Positions 7,268 to 15,789 of a stretch of 64,000 nucleotides of DNA are shown here, piece by piece. The notes under the pieces are model-generated. The model did not search any database. It saw only the letters and a list, made by a program, of their open reading frames with translations, and had not been told where the DNA came from. Both the position numbers and the translations under genes were made by a program. The first letter of the stretch is position 1; each line of letters opens with the position of its first letter. This stretch comes from Niabella ginsenosidivorans. GTDB lineage: Bacteria > Bacteroidota > Bacteroidia > Chitinophagales > Chitinophagaceae. The stretch spans positions 1,178,001 through 1,242,000 of the forward strand of contig NZ_CP015772.1 in the NCBI RefSeq assembly GCF_001654455.1, in the 5' to 3' direction.

Positions 7268-9892
7268 TTATTTTATCTGCCCTTTAATTTCCTGCAGTTT
7301 CAGCAAGGCTTCAACGGGTGTTAACCGGTTGATATCAATATCAGCGAGTGATTTGCGTATCGCATCAAAAGTAGCACTGTGCGCATCAAAGATGGACAAC
7401 TGGAATTGGGGAACTGTTATGTCTTTCACTTTTTCCTTAACAGACCGGCCTTGTTCTTTTTCATCAACATGCTTATGTTCCAGCTGGGACAGGATTTCGT
7501 TGGCCCGGCTAATTAAAGAAGGGGGCATGCCTGCCATTTTTGCCACATGAATACCAAAACTATGGGTGCTGCCTCCACGGGCCAGTTTACGGAGAAAAAT
7601 AATTTTATTACCGATCTCTTTATTGGTAACGTGGTAGTTTTTGATACCCTCCATTTTTTCTTCCAGCTCGTTCAATTCATGATAGTGCGTTGCAAACAGT
7701 GTTTTAGGCTTGTGCGGAGATTCATGCAAATATTCTGCTATGCTCCAGGCTATTGAAATACCGTCATAGGTAGAAGTGCCGCGACCGATTTCATCGAGCA
7801 GCACAAGGCTTTTGTCAGTAATATTATTAATAATGGAGGCGGTTTCATTCATTTCTACCATAAATGTGCTTTCACCACCGCTTAAATTATCGGATGCTCC
7901 TACCCGGGTAAAGATCTTATCCGTTAAAGGAATTTTTGCCTCTGTTGCGGGTACAAAACTCCCCATATGTGCCATTAATGTGATCAGTGCCGTTTGCCGT
8001 AGCAGTGCCGATTTACCGCTCATGTTAGGTCCGGTAAGAATAATAATCTGCTGGCTGGTTTTGTTAAGCTCAAGGTCATTGTGGATGTAGCTCTCACCAA
8101 CAGGCAGGTTCCGTTCAATAACCGGGTGCCGGCCTTCTTTCACATTCCATTCAGCCCCTTCATATACCACCGGTTTTTTGTATTGGTACTGGATGGCATT
8201 GTGCGCAAAGCAGCAAAGACAATCCAGTACGGCAACCAGGTTCCCGTTGGTTTGAATGGGTGCCAGGTAATCGGATAGCTCGTTCAGCAAATGATCATAC
8301 AACTGCAGTTCCAGTACCAGGATCTTTTCTTCAGCTCCTGTGATCTTTTCTTCATATTCTTTTAATTCAGGTGTAATATAACGCTCCGCGTTGGCAAGCG
8401 TTTGTTTCCGGATCCATGAACCGGGCACCTTGTTTTTATGTACGTTGGTTACTTCAAGATAATAACCAAAGACATTATTAAAGCCGATCTTCAGGGAGCT
8501 GATCCCGGTGTGCTCGGCTTCTTTTGCCTGTAACTGTGTTAAATACGCTTTCCCGTTCTTCGATATATTTCTTAATTCATCCAATGCTGCCAGCACATTA
8601 TCCCGGATCATGCCTCCCTTTGCCGCAACCGCCGGCGGGTTCTCAATGATCTCCGAAAAAATTTTTTCGGCTATAAGCGGGCAGGAATTTAAGGCATCTC
8701 CGGTCCGTTGCAGATAGGGGTTGCTGTGCGCCAGGCAGATCTGTTTAATGATAGCTACCTGTTGCAGTCCTCTGGCCAGTTGTAATACCTCGCGCGGGTT
8801 AATTTTTTTGGCAGGTATTTTGGCTACCAGCCGCTCAATATCTCCACAGTGTTTAATGGCCTGTATCAGGGACTGTCTTAAGTCAGTATCCCTGATCAGC
8901 ACTTCTACTACCTCCAGCCGTTCATTGATCTTATGCACATCGATCAATGGAAAAACGATCCAGCGTTTCAGCAAACGCGCGCCCATAGGAGATGCGGTAT
9001 TATCCAGCACTTTCAAGAGGGTGTGTTGCTGGTCATTCTGGCCGCCGATCAGTTCCAGGTTGCGGATCGTAAATTTATCCATCCATAAAAAATCATTTTT
9101 ATGAATGCTGCCGATAACGGTAATATGCTGTAAGTTGGGGTGTTCTGTGTCCTTCAGGTAATGGATAAGGGCTCCCGCTGCAGTAATGCCCAGTTTTATT
9201 TCATCGATCCCGAATCCTTTTAAGGAATGGGTCTGGAAATGTTTTAATAAGATGTCCCGGGCGTAAGCCTCGTCAAAGATCCATTCATCTAACGTGTAGA
9301 TATAGGTTTTGCTTCCAAAATATTCTTTATATTTCTTTTGCTGGTGCCGCTGAAAAATAACTTCTGACGGGCGAAAGCTTTGTAGCAGCTTGTCTGTATA
9401 TTCCTGGTCGCCTTCCGCAATAAAAAATTCGCCGGTTGAGAGGTCTAAAAAAGCAAGCCCAAACACATCATCATCTGTAAAATGAATAGCCGCAAGAAAA
9501 TTATTACTGTTGTGCTCCAGCAGCTTGTCATTCATAGCGGTGCCGGGGGTCAGCATCTCTGTTACTCCCCGTTTCACAATGCCCCTGGCCTGTTTTGGGT
9601 CTTCCAACTGGTCACAGATCGCCACCCTGTAACCGGCTTTTACTAATTTATGCAGATAAGTGTCTAAAGAATGGTGCGGGAAGCCGGCCAGGTCTAAAGA
9701 GGCCGCTGCGCCGTTATTTCTTTTGGTCAATGTAATGCCAAGCACCTGGGAAGCAATAATCGCATCCTGGCCAAAAGTTTCATAAAAATCGCCCACCCGG
9801 AACAACAGGATTGCATCCGGGTATTTTTGTTTTATAGCCTTGTGCTGCTGCATCAGCGGCGTATCCAGGGGATTATTCTTTGCTTTAGCCAT
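7268..9892 (-). CDS. mutS: DNA mismatch repair protein MutS
   Basis: An 874-residue MutS starting at the ATG at 9892; an upstream TTG would fall inside the promoter box. The N-terminal mismatch-binding motif is FRVGDFYETFG (Phe-x-Glu). The connector, lever and clamp domains follow. The ATPase carries GPNMSGKS (Walker A), STFMVEMNE, LVLLDEIGRGTS (Walker B and signature) and ATHYHEL. Length fits the family. It recognises base mismatches and small loops and recruits MutL. The gene is monocistronic here, with a -7 box six nt before the start codon. Confidence 0.97.
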   Translation of the reverse strand: MAKAKNNPLDTPLMQQHKAIKQKYPDAILLFRVGDFYETFGQDAIIASQVLGITLTKRNNGAAASLDLAGFPHHSLDTYLHKLVKAGYRVAICDQLEDPKQARGIVKRGVTEMLTPGTAMNDKLLEHNSNNFLAAIHFTDDDVFGLAFLDLSTGEFFIAEGDQEYTDKLLQSFRPSEVIFQRHQQKKYKEYFGSKTYIYTLDEWIFDEAYARDILLKHFQTHSLKGFGIDEIKLGITAAGALIHYLKDTEHPNLQHITVIGSIHKNDFLWMDKFTIRNLELIGGQNDQQHTLLKVLDNTASPMGARLLKRWIVFPLIDVHKINERLEVVEVLIRDTDLRQSLIQAIKHCGDIERLVAKIPAKKINPREVLQLARGLQQVAIIKQICLAHSNPYLQRTGDALNSCPLIAEKIFSEIIENPPAVAAKGGMIRDNVLAALDELRNISKNGKAYLTQLQAKEAEHTGISSLKIGFNNVFGYYLEVTNVHKNKVPGSWIRKQTLANAERYITPELKEYEEKITGAEEKILVLELQLYDHLLNELSDYLAPIQTNGNLVAVLDCLCCFAHNAIQYQYKKPVVYEGAEWNVKEGRHPVIERNLPVGESYIHNDLELNKTSQQIIILTGPNMSGKSALLRQTALITLMAHMGSFVPATEAKIPLTDKIFTRVGASDNLSGGESTFMVEMNETASIINNITDKSLVLLDEIGRGTSTYDGISIAWSIAEYLHESPHKPKTLFATHYHELNELEEKMEGIKNYHVTNKEIGNKIIFLRKLARGGSTHSFGIHVAKMAGMPPSLISRANEILSQLEHKHVDEKEQGRSVKEKVKDITVPQFQLSIFDAHSATFDAIRKSLADIDINRLTPVEALLKLQEIKGQIK

Positions 9893-9898
9893 GACGCA

Positions 9899-9906
9899 CA
9901 AAAATA
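9899..9906 (-). promoter_or_regulatory. -7 box TATTTTTG of mutS
   Basis: On the minus strand TATTTTTG (TAnnTTTG) ends 6 nt before the mutS ATG, which puts the transcription start at or next to the start codon. Confidence 0.55.
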
Positions 9907-10040
9907 GGGCGAAAAGGCCATTTTAAAGGGACTGCCTGCCTGGTTTTTAAGAGGGTGCCGAAAAAAATAGCGCCTGATTTTTAAATAGTAAGCAACCTTA
10001 TGGCATAATTGTTGGTCTATGTTCATAAAATCTTAATATT

Positions 10041-10646
10041 ATGAAAAAGTTACTGCTTTCTGCCGTAGTGCTCGCTACGTTGGCAATGGGTGCAAATGCA
10101 CAAACACAAAAAGGCTATTATTTGATTGGTGGAGATATTGGTAATATCAGCGCTGATTTACAAAAAGGGGGATCCACGTTTGGGATAAGCGTTACTCCAA
10201 AGGCTGCATGGTTTATCCAGGATAATTTTGCGATCGGTGGCCAGGTAGGATTGGGATATCTTACAAAAAAACATGCTGGAAATACCTTTACTTATAATAT
10301 TGGTCCTTTGGCAAGGTATTATTTTGGAGATGCTCAAATGGAGAAAGTAAAAATTAATGCTCCGAAACCCGTTCGCTTTTTTGCAGAAGCAAATGCAGGC
10401 TTTGCCGGATCAAATACCAAAGTTCCAGGCGAAGATGCCGCTACTACAAACGGCTTTAATGTAGGCATCGGGCCAGGTGTGGCATTTTTTGTTAACGAGA
10501 ACATTGCTTTAGAGGCATTGGCAAAATATGATCTGACATTAGGTTTTGGTACAACTCCTACAATCAACCATATTAATGTGGGCGTTGGTTTCCAGATCTA
10601 CCTTCCCGGTTCTAAGTTGAAGGCAATTAAAAATGATATGAAGTAG
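10041..10646 (+). CDS. Outer membrane beta-barrel protein
   Basis: A 201-residue protein with a clear Sec signal peptide (MKKLLLSAVVLATLAMGANA, cleaved before Q). The mature part alternates short amphipathic strands (YYLIGGDIGNI, NFAIGGQVGLGYL, YNIGPLARYYF, VRFFAEANAGFAG, GFNVGIGPGVAFFV, INHINVGVGFQIYL) typical of the OMP_b-brl / OmpA-like 8-stranded barrel class. There is no OmpA peptidoglycan-binding tail. It should sit in the outer membrane; ligand and function are not evident. It is monocistronic, with a strong terminator just downstream. Confidence 0.85.
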   Translation: MKKLLLSAVVLATLAMGANAQTQKGYYLIGGDIGNISADLQKGGSTFGISVTPKAAWFIQDNFAIGGQVGLGYLTKKHAGNTFTYNIGPLARYYFGDAQMEKVKINAPKPVRFFAEANAGFAGSNTKVPGEDAATTNGFNVGIGPGVAFFVNENIALEALAKYDLTLGFGTTPTINHINVGVGFQIYLPGSKLKAIKNDMK

Positions 10647-10670
10647 TAACCAGTTATAGCAAAAAGTGCC

Positions 10671-10704
10671 AACCGTCCGGATTTATTTCCGGGCGGTTTT
10701 TTAT
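10671..10704 (+). terminator. Rho-independent terminator after the beta-barrel gene
   Basis: An 11-bp stem (AACCGTCCGGA with TCCGGGCGGTT, one G-T pair) closes a 6-nt loop and is followed by a T-rich run. It lies 24 nt after the stop codon. Confidence 0.85.
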
Positions 10705-10726
10705 TGCACTTTTCTTTAATGAGTTT

Positions 10727-10734
10727 TAATTTTG
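10727..10734 (+). promoter_or_regulatory. -7 box TAATTTTG upstream of the SpoU methyltransferase
   Basis: An exact TAnnTTTG match four nt before the ATG at 10739, with a TTG about 20 nt upstream as a candidate -33 element. The transcript is probably leaderless. Confidence 0.6.
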
Positions 10735-10738
10735 CAGT

Positions 10739-11269
10739 ATGCGAAAATTAAGTATGGAAGAATTGGGACGAAAGACCGTGGAAGAATTTAAGGAATCGGA
10801 AAAGATGCCGATTATTGTCGTATTGGAAAATATTAGAAGTGCTTATAATGTGGGCAGTGTGTTCCGCACCTGCGATGCTTTTTTGATAGAAGCAATCTAT
10901 ATTACGGGATATTCGGCAAAGCCGCCGCATAAGGAGATAAAAAAGACGGCCCTGGGGGCTGAGGAATCTGTTAGCTGGAAGCATTTTACCAGTGCCCCGG
11001 AAGCTATTGAAGCGCTGCACAGGAACGGATATACCATTTTGGCGATAGAACAGGTAGAAAACAGTAAAAAGCTTCATGAACTGCAATGGGATGGAAAAAG
11101 CAAGATAGCCCTGGTGTTTGGGAATGAAGTAACAGGTGTTGAGCAGCAGACGATCGCCTTATGTGATGATTGTCTTGAAATACCCCAGCTGGGCATGAAA
11201 CATTCCTTAAATATAGCCACTGCCGCCGGTGTGGTTTTATGGGAACTGGTAAGGAAAAGTATTCCCTGA
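10739..11269 (+). CDS. TrmH/SpoU family RNA 2'-O-methyltransferase
   Basis: A 176-residue SPOUT methyltransferase. Motif 1 is NIRSAYNVGSVFRTCDAF, motif 2 ALVFGNEVTGV, motif 3 IPQLGMKHSLNIATAAGVVLWE; together they form the trefoil-knot SAM site and carry the catalytic Arg/Asn residues. The enzyme lacks the extra N-terminal domain of RlmB. It transfers a methyl group to a ribose 2'-OH in tRNA or rRNA; the target nucleotide cannot be read from the sequence. The gene stands alone between a terminator and a repeat-rich spacer. Confidence 0.9.
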   Translation: MRKLSMEELGRKTVEEFKESEKMPIIVVLENIRSAYNVGSVFRTCDAFLIEAIYITGYSAKPPHKEIKKTALGAEESVSWKHFTSAPEAIEALHRNGYTILAIEQVENSKKLHELQWDGKSKIALVFGNEVTGVEQQTIALCDDCLEIPQLGMKHSLNIATAAGVVLWELVRKSIP

Positions 11270-11280
11270 TCCCGAGGTGC

Positions 11281-11400
11281 TATCGGCATTAACTATTAAT
11301 AGCTTATGGTTCATGACTAAAAGTCAATAGTGAATGGTGAATAGTCAATGGTTCATAGTTCATTGACATCTGATAACTGATCGCACAAATCTGAATTCTC
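11281..11400 (+). repeat. Spacer made of short degenerate repeats (GTTCATAG / AGTCAATAG / AACTGAT words)
   Basis: The spacer consists almost entirely of variants of GGTTCATAG, AGTCAATAGTGAATGG and CTGATAACTGA. The same words recur at 12370-12390, 12966-13045 and 17582-17650. It has no coding potential. Confidence 0.6.
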
Positions 11401-11427
11401 AATGCTTGCCGATTGCGTGAAGTCCGT

Positions 11428-11435
11428 TAATTTTG
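11428..11435 (+). promoter_or_regulatory. -7 box TAATTTTG upstream of ubiA-like gene
   Basis: An exact TAnnTTTG match four nt before the ATG at 11440, with TTG triplets about 14-18 nt upstream. Predicts a leaderless transcript. Confidence 0.6.
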
Positions 11436-11439
11436 CCCG

Positions 11440-12375
11440 ATGTCTGTTACAAAAAATTATCTGAGCCTGGTAAAGTTCTCGCACACCATTTTTGCCATGC
11501 CCTTTGCCTTTATTGGGTTTTTTCTGGGGATAAGGGATCTGGACATAAGTGATGCTTCGCCCAATGCTACAGGCATCATGCCCACCATGTGGAACAAGAC
11601 CCTCTATCTTTTCAGGGAAAAAGGCTGGTTGTTCTTGCTGGTGCTGTTATGCATGGTGTTTGCGAGGAACGCCGCAATGTCGTTCAACCGTTACCTGGAT
11701 CGTAAATATGATGCGCTGAATCCGCGGACGGCTGTGCGGGAAATACCCGCAGGCATTTTATCTGCCAAAAGTGTTTTATGGTTTGCCATCCTGAATGGCC
11801 TGCTTTTTATAGTGGCAACCTATTTCATCAACCGGATCTGCTTTTATTTGTCTCCAGTAGCGCTTCTGGTAGTGCTGGGGTACAGCTATACCAAGCGGTT
11901 TACCGCCTTATGCCACCTGGTGCTGGGGCTGGGATTATCATTGGCGCCCATAGGGGCCTACCTGGCTGTTACCGGGGTTTTTAATACATTGCCTGTATTG
12001 TTTGCATTTGCTGTGGTATTTTGGGTAAGCGGGTTTGATATTATTTATGCGTTGCAGGATGAACAGTTTGACCGTTCCAATAAATTATATTCCATCCCCT
12101 CGCAACTGGGTGGGCGGGGTGCATTACGGGTTTCTGAACTGCTGCACCTGTTGAGCGCGGCCTCCGTAATAGCGGCAGGTTTTTTAGGAGGCTTTGGATG
12201 GTTGTACTGGTGCGGTATTGCGGTGTTTGCAGGAATGCTGCTTTATCAGCATAGCATTGTAAAGCCCAATGACCTCAGGAGGGTCAACCTGGCATTTATG
12301 ACCGCCAACGGCATTGCATCCGTTGTATTTGCCGTATTTGTGATCGCGGATCTGTTTCTGGTGCAGGGTTCATAG
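11440..12375 (+). CDS. UbiA-family prenyltransferase (4-hydroxybenzoate polyprenyltransferase-like)
   Basis: A 311-residue integral membrane protein with about eight hydrophobic helices. The first Asp-rich motif is NRYLDRKYDALNPRT (NxxxDxxxD) and the second YALQDEQFDRSNKLYSIPSQLG, both binding Mg-prenyl diphosphate. It attaches a polyprenyl chain to an aromatic acceptor in the inner membrane. In Bacteroidota such proteins usually serve menaquinone synthesis by the futalosine route (MqnP-like) or a related quinone step; which one cannot be decided here. Just downstream, in repeat-like DNA, lies ruvX. Confidence 0.88.
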   Translation: MSVTKNYLSLVKFSHTIFAMPFAFIGFFLGIRDLDISDASPNATGIMPTMWNKTLYLFREKGWLFLLVLLCMVFARNAAMSFNRYLDRKYDALNPRTAVREIPAGILSAKSVLWFAILNGLLFIVATYFINRICFYLSPVALLVVLGYSYTKRFTALCHLVLGLGLSLAPIGAYLAVTGVFNTLPVLFAFAVVFWVSGFDIIYALQDEQFDRSNKLYSIPSQLGGRGALRVSELLHLLSAASVIAAGFLGGFGWLYWCGIAVFAGMLLYQHSIVKPNDLRRVNLAFMTANGIASVVFAVFVIADLFLVQGS

Positions 12376-12476
12376 TCAATGGTTCATGGTTTTGTAGACG
12401 ATCATTGGTTAAAAACGTTAACTTTTACATTGCTTATTTTATATTCCTTATTTCTCATTTTTCATTTCTCATTTCC

Positions 12477-12893
12477 ATGGCCCGGATCCTTGCAATAGAT
12501 TATGGTTTAAAACGAACAGGAATAGCGGTTACAGACCCGTTGCAGCTGATTGCAACCGGGCTTGCTACCATTAACTCCGGGGAACTGATCCCATTTTTAA
12601 AGAAATATTGTTTGCAGGAGCCGGTTGAAAAAATCATTATCGGTGACCCTAAAAACTGGGATGGCTCAGATACTCATGCTACGCCGCTGGTGAAAAAGGC
12701 TATCGCAGACATCAGAAAGCATTTCCCGGCTTTGCCGCTGGAAACGGTAGATGAGCGTTATACCTCCAAAATGGCAAAGGACGCCATGCTGGAAATGGGG
12801 CTGAAAAAAATGCAGCGCAGGAACAAGGCCCTGGTAGATGAAATTGCTGCTACTATTATGCTGCAGGAATATATGGGTAGGAGCGGGATGTGA
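12477..12893 (+). CDS. ruvX: Putative pre-16S rRNA nuclease / Holliday junction resolvase homologue (YqgF)
   Basis: The ATG at 12477 gives 138 residues; an upstream in-frame start would add a 24-residue hydrophobic stretch encoded by T-rich repeat DNA and is rejected. Motifs are ARILAIDYGLKRTGIAVTDP (RNase H-like Asp), KIIIGDPKNWDG, ETVDERYTSKMA (catalytic Glu) and ALVDEIAATIMLQEY (Asp). The family trims the 16S rRNA 5' end. Length matches. Confidence 0.93.
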   Translation: MARILAIDYGLKRTGIAVTDPLQLIATGLATINSGELIPFLKKYCLQEPVEKIIIGDPKNWDGSDTHATPLVKKAIADIRKHFPALPLETVDERYTSKMAKDAMLEMGLKKMQRRNKALVDEIAATIMLQEYMGRSGM

Positions 12894-12965
12894 AAATGTG
12901 GTAAATGCGGAGCTATGCTAATTTAGAAATGGGGCTATTGGGGAGTAGGCAGTAGGAGGCTTTGT

Positions 12966-13045
12966 TTATAGTCCATGGCCAATAGCCCATGGTTTTCTTC
13001 GACACTGAAAACTGATAGCTGATAACTGAAAACTGAAATCTAAAT
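12966..13045 (+). repeat. Simple repeat spacer upstream of def
   Basis: Words such as AGTCCATGG, ACTGATAGCTGATAACTGA and AAACTGAAAACTGAAATC repeat in series. The same vocabulary occurs at 11281-11400 and 17582-17650. It ends at the def promoter. Confidence 0.55.
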
Positions 13046-13051
13046 TCTCAT

Positions 13052-13059
13052 TACCTTTG
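13052..13059 (+). promoter_or_regulatory. -7 box TACCTTTG upstream of def
   Basis: An exact TAnnTTTG match five nt before the def ATG at 13065. Leaderless transcript predicted. Confidence 0.6.
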
Positions 13060-13064
13060 CAGCT

Positions 13065-13640
13065 ATGATATTACCAATTGTTGCATATGGCAACCCGATC
13101 TTAAGAAAAGTAGCAGCCGATATTGATGCCGGTTACCCTGGTTTACAGGAACTCATAGCATCTATGTGGGAAACCATGTATGCCAGCAATGGAGTGGGAC
13201 TGGCGGCTCCGCAGATCAATAAATCGATCCGTCTCTTTGTTGTAGACAGCCAGCAGATTATTGAAAATCTTGAAGAAGAGGACAAAGACCTTTATCCCGG
13301 TGATGAAGGTATAAAACAAGTCTTTATCAATGCCTATGTTGATGAAACAGAGGGCGAGCTATGGAGCTATAATGAAGGATGCCTGAGCATTCCCAAGATC
13401 CGGGAAGATATCCGCCGTAATGAAACGGTAACTATTACCTACCAGGATGAGCATTTTCAGCAGCATACGAAAACCTTTAGCGGCATTACTGCAAGGGTCA
13501 TTCTGCATGAATATGACCATATTGAAGGAAAATTGTTTATAGATTACCTGCCTCCTTTAAAAAAGAAGCTGATCAAAGGAAAGCTGAATGATATTTCCAC
13601 CGGGAAAATAAAAGTGGATTATAAGATGTCATTTAATTAA
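13065..13640 (+). CDS. def: Peptide deformylase
   Basis: A 191-residue type I-like deformylase. The three family motifs are present: GVGLAAPQIN, EGCLSIPKI and HEYDHIEGKLF. Cys and the two His bind the metal and Glu is catalytic. It removes the formyl group from the N-terminal Met of new proteins. An acidic insertion (ENLEEEDKDLYPGDEG) between motifs 1 and 2 is common in Bacteroidota. Confidence 0.96.
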   Translation: MILPIVAYGNPILRKVAADIDAGYPGLQELIASMWETMYASNGVGLAAPQINKSIRLFVVDSQQIIENLEEEDKDLYPGDEGIKQVFINAYVDETEGELWSYNEGCLSIPKIREDIRRNETVTITYQDEHFQQHTKTFSGITARVILHEYDHIEGKLFIDYLPPLKKKLIKGKLNDISTGKIKVDYKMSFN

Positions 13641-13671
13641 TACATGTTTTTATAAATCAGGCATTGTAAGC

Positions 13672-14445
13672 ATGAAAAAAGAGCTGTTTCTTATAGGTCT
13701 TTTGATGATTGTGGTTAACGGCTATACGCAGTCCAAAAAATATACGGTTGCCAACGCCCATTCCCATAATGATTATGAGCAGCGAAAACCTTTTTGGGAG
13801 GCATACCGCCACGGATTTGGTTCTGTTGAAGCAGATGTATTCCTCGTAAACCATCAGTTGGCGGTTGCGCATAATGCGAAGGACATCAGACCCGGCAGGG
13901 AACTGCGCTCTTTATACCTGGATCCGTTGCGGAGCTGTATCCGTAAAAATAACGGGTTCGTTTATGCTGATCCGCAAAAACAACTGAACCTTTTAATTGA
14001 TTGTAAAACAGCAGGGATTCCTACGCTGGATGCTATCATCAGGGAATTAAAAGAATATCCTGATATTATTGATAATAAAAGCATCCGGATCGTTATTACC
14101 GGCAACCAGCCCAATAAGGATTCCCTGTTCATATATCCCGCATTTATAGGTTTTGACGGGGATCTTACTTACCGTTATTCCGGAAAAAACCTGGACAGGG
14201 TAGTGCTTTTCAGCGCCAATTTCAGAGATTATTCACAATGGAATGGGGAGGGCATGCCGGACAGCGCTTCAAAAGCTGCTTTGGAAAAGGCCATCCTTGC
14301 CGCAGGACAGGCAGGCAAACCTATTCGTTTCTGGGGAGCCCCGGATAATGAAAATGCCTGGAAAATTTTTGAAGGAATGGGGGTAGGCTTCATCAATACA
14401 GATAAGATTGCAGCATTGAGCCAATTCCTGACGCACCGGTTTTAA
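13672..14445 (+). CDS. Secreted PI-PLC/glycerophosphodiester phosphodiesterase-like protein
   Basis: A 257-residue protein with an N-terminal signal sequence (MKKELFLIGLLMIVVNGYTQ). Next comes NAHSHNDYEQRKPFWEAYRHGFGSVEADVFL, the TIM-barrel phosphodiesterase start with His-Asn and Glu-x-Asp metal ligands, then LAVAHN with the second catalytic His. LLIDCK and FIGFDGDL strands follow. Likely periplasmic hydrolysis of a phosphodiester such as glycerophosphodiesters. Family members are sometimes mislabelled alkaline phosphatase. The gene shares its stop region with the convergent lipoprotein gene. Confidence 0.82.
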   Translation: MKKELFLIGLLMIVVNGYTQSKKYTVANAHSHNDYEQRKPFWEAYRHGFGSVEADVFLVNHQLAVAHNAKDIRPGRELRSLYLDPLRSCIRKNNGFVYADPQKQLNLLIDCKTAGIPTLDAIIRELKEYPDIIDNKSIRIVITGNQPNKDSLFIYPAFIGFDGDLTYRYSGKNLDRVVLFSANFRDYSQWNGEGMPDSASKAALEKAILAAGQAGKPIRFWGAPDNENAWKIFEGMGVGFINTDKIAALSQFLTHRF

Positions 14446-14933
14446 CGCTCGTTCAGTTGAATATTGCCTTGTTCCGTTTTGTTTACTGCAATCAGCAGAA
14501 CAGGGCGCATTGTAAAAGATTGCCGATCCGCTTTTCTGTTGATATATGAAAAAATGATATTGTTAGAAGAATCGCGCAGAAGGCTAACGGGAACAAGTAT
14601 GGTAGCCGTGTCTGTTTCCGGCTTTATAACCGCAATAACATACTCCCGGTCAAAATAAACAGGAGTTGGCCTTTTCTTCATGGTAGCAGCAGCTCCAAAT
14701 GTTTTTTCAAATTGGTCTTCTGACTCTATTTTTAACGGTACTGTCTGGTTTTTTACCGTATTCTTCAGAAAATAATGTTCCAATACTTTGTATGGAATAT
14801 CGGCTTGGGTAGCCGGGACTGCGGTTTTGCTGATCAGACTGTCGGCTGAGGATGTTTTCGGAGAATTATCGGGGCTTTGGCAGGCGGCAAGAAATAACCC
14901 GGCTGCAAAAAATGCCTTGATTTGGACTGTCAT
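14442..14933 (-). CDS. Hypothetical lipoprotein, 163 aa
   Basis: The N-terminus MTVQIKAFFAAGLFLAAC is a lipoprotein signal peptide with lipobox LAAC. A Ser/Thr-rich linker follows, then a beta-rich domain (FEKTFGAA, VYFDREYVIAVIKPETDT, ILVPVSLL, MRPVLLIAVNK). The layout is reminiscent of PrcB-like domains but similarity is weak. A near-match -7 box, TATCTTTA, sits at 14939-14946 (minus strand), five nt before the ATG. It probably faces the periplasm or outer membrane. Function unknown. Confidence 0.7.
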   Translation of the reverse strand: MTVQIKAFFAAGLFLAACQSPDNSPKTSSADSLISKTAVPATQADIPYKVLEHYFLKNTVKNQTVPLKIESEDQFEKTFGAAATMKKRPTPVYFDREYVIAVIKPETDTATILVPVSLLRDSSNNIIFSYINRKADRQSFTMRPVLLIAVNKTEQGNIQLNER

Positions 14934-14946
14934 AAGTATAAAGATA

Positions 14947-15203
14947 AAAAGAAATATTCAGTAAAGGGCCTGGTTTCCGGACGCCCTGTATCTGGTGCCG
15001 GTTCCGGATGATGGAAGATTGTTAATTCTATTTCATTGATTATTAAAGGTTAGTAATTATTATTGATGATTGCTGGTTTGTTCCATCTGGCTGTGCATTC
15101 CGGTTGTACTCTTTTTACAATCTGGCCGGGCCTACTTATTAAATTTTTTGCAGTAAAAAACGAAATATCTGTTTAAAAATTAGTTTATTTCAAAACGAGG
15201 CTG
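14947..15203. other. Intergenic region upstream of the ribosomal operon
   Basis: AT-rich, with no ORF of interest. It carries the divergent upstream regions of the lipoprotein gene and of rpsJ. Confidence 0.5.
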
Positions 15204-15211
15204 TACATTTG
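15204..15211 (+). promoter_or_regulatory. -7 box TACATTTG of the S10 ribosomal operon
   Basis: An exact TAnnTTTG match 29 nt before the rpsJ ATG. It implies rpsJ starts its own transcript and is not read through from rpsL-rpsG-fusA, which are absent upstream. Confidence 0.65.
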
Positions 15212-15214
15212 CAC

Positions 15215-15232
15215 TCCCAAATAAAATTGGGA
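15215..15232 (+). promoter_or_regulatory. 5'-end hairpin of the rpsJ leader
   Basis: TCCCAA-ATAAAA-TTGGGA forms a 6-bp stem starting three nt after the -7 box, so the mRNA would begin with a stem-loop. A similar arrangement occurs before map (27631-27654). Confidence 0.5.
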
Positions 15233-15240
15233 TTTATCCA

Positions 15241-15546
15241 ATGTCACAGAGAATCAGAATTAAATTACAGTCTTACGATCACAATTTAGTTGATAAATCG
15301 GCTGAAAAAATTGTGAAAACAGTGCGCAGCACTGGTGCAGTTGTTACAGGGCCTATTCCTTTGCCCACACACCGTAAAATATTTACTGTTTTACGCTCTC
15401 CTCACGTAAATAAAAAGAGCCGTGAGCAGTTTCAGCTGGCTACACACAAAAGATTATTGGATATTTATACTTCTTCTTCCCGCACGGTAGATGCTTTGTC
15501 AAAGCTGGATCTTCCAAGCGGTGTAGAGGTGGAGATCAAAGCCTAA
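15241..15546 (+). CDS. rpsJ: 30S ribosomal protein S10
   Basis: A 101-residue S10 of standard length ([50 protein letters not shown]). First gene of the S10-spc cluster. It binds the 16S rRNA 3' domain in the 30S head and also forms the NusB antitermination partner. The 280-nt spacer before rplC is unusually long and hairpin-rich. Confidence 0.98.
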   Translation: MSQRIRIKLQSYDHNLVDKSAEKIVKTVRSTGAVVTGPIPLPTHRKIFTVLRSPHVNKKSREQFQLATHKRLLDIYTSSSRTVDALSKLDLPSGVEVEIKA

Positions 15547-15609
15547 GACCCGGCAGGGCTGACAAAGCCAGAGGCAATAGTTCTTTTTTAAACATTTTTC
15601 ATCTCTCAA

Positions 15610-15789
15610 TTCCCGAAAAGCGGGAAGAAAAGAGCTCTGAGATACACTTCTTAAGTAAAACTGAAGTAAAACATAAAAACAAGCCATTCAGGGTTTGTTT
15701 ACTACCGGTACTTCCCAATTCCGCAGTAAGCGGAAAACAACGGAAAAGGTCGGTAGCAAACGGGGATCGATTCCGGCAGATAGCCGGAA
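15610..15789 (+). promoter_or_regulatory. Three similar hairpins in the rpsJ-rplC spacer
   Basis: Three short stems of the form TTCC..GGAA with 5-nt loops lie at 15610-15626 (TTCCCG/CGGGAA, loop AAAAG), 15719-15735 (TTCCGC/GCGGAA, loop AGTAA) and 15771-15789 (TTCCGGC/GCCGGAA, loop AGATA). They could be an autoregulatory leader of rplC-rplD or repeats of a palindromic family. Confidence 0.55.

Noticed and set aside
9893-9901. TTG start of mutS three codons upstream
   Set aside because: It would lie inside the -7 box; the ATG at 9892 gives the usual start.
12405-12476. Upstream extension of RuvX with a hydrophobic stretch
   Set aside because: The extension is encoded by T-rich repeat DNA and RuvX proteins normally start at MARILAIDYG.
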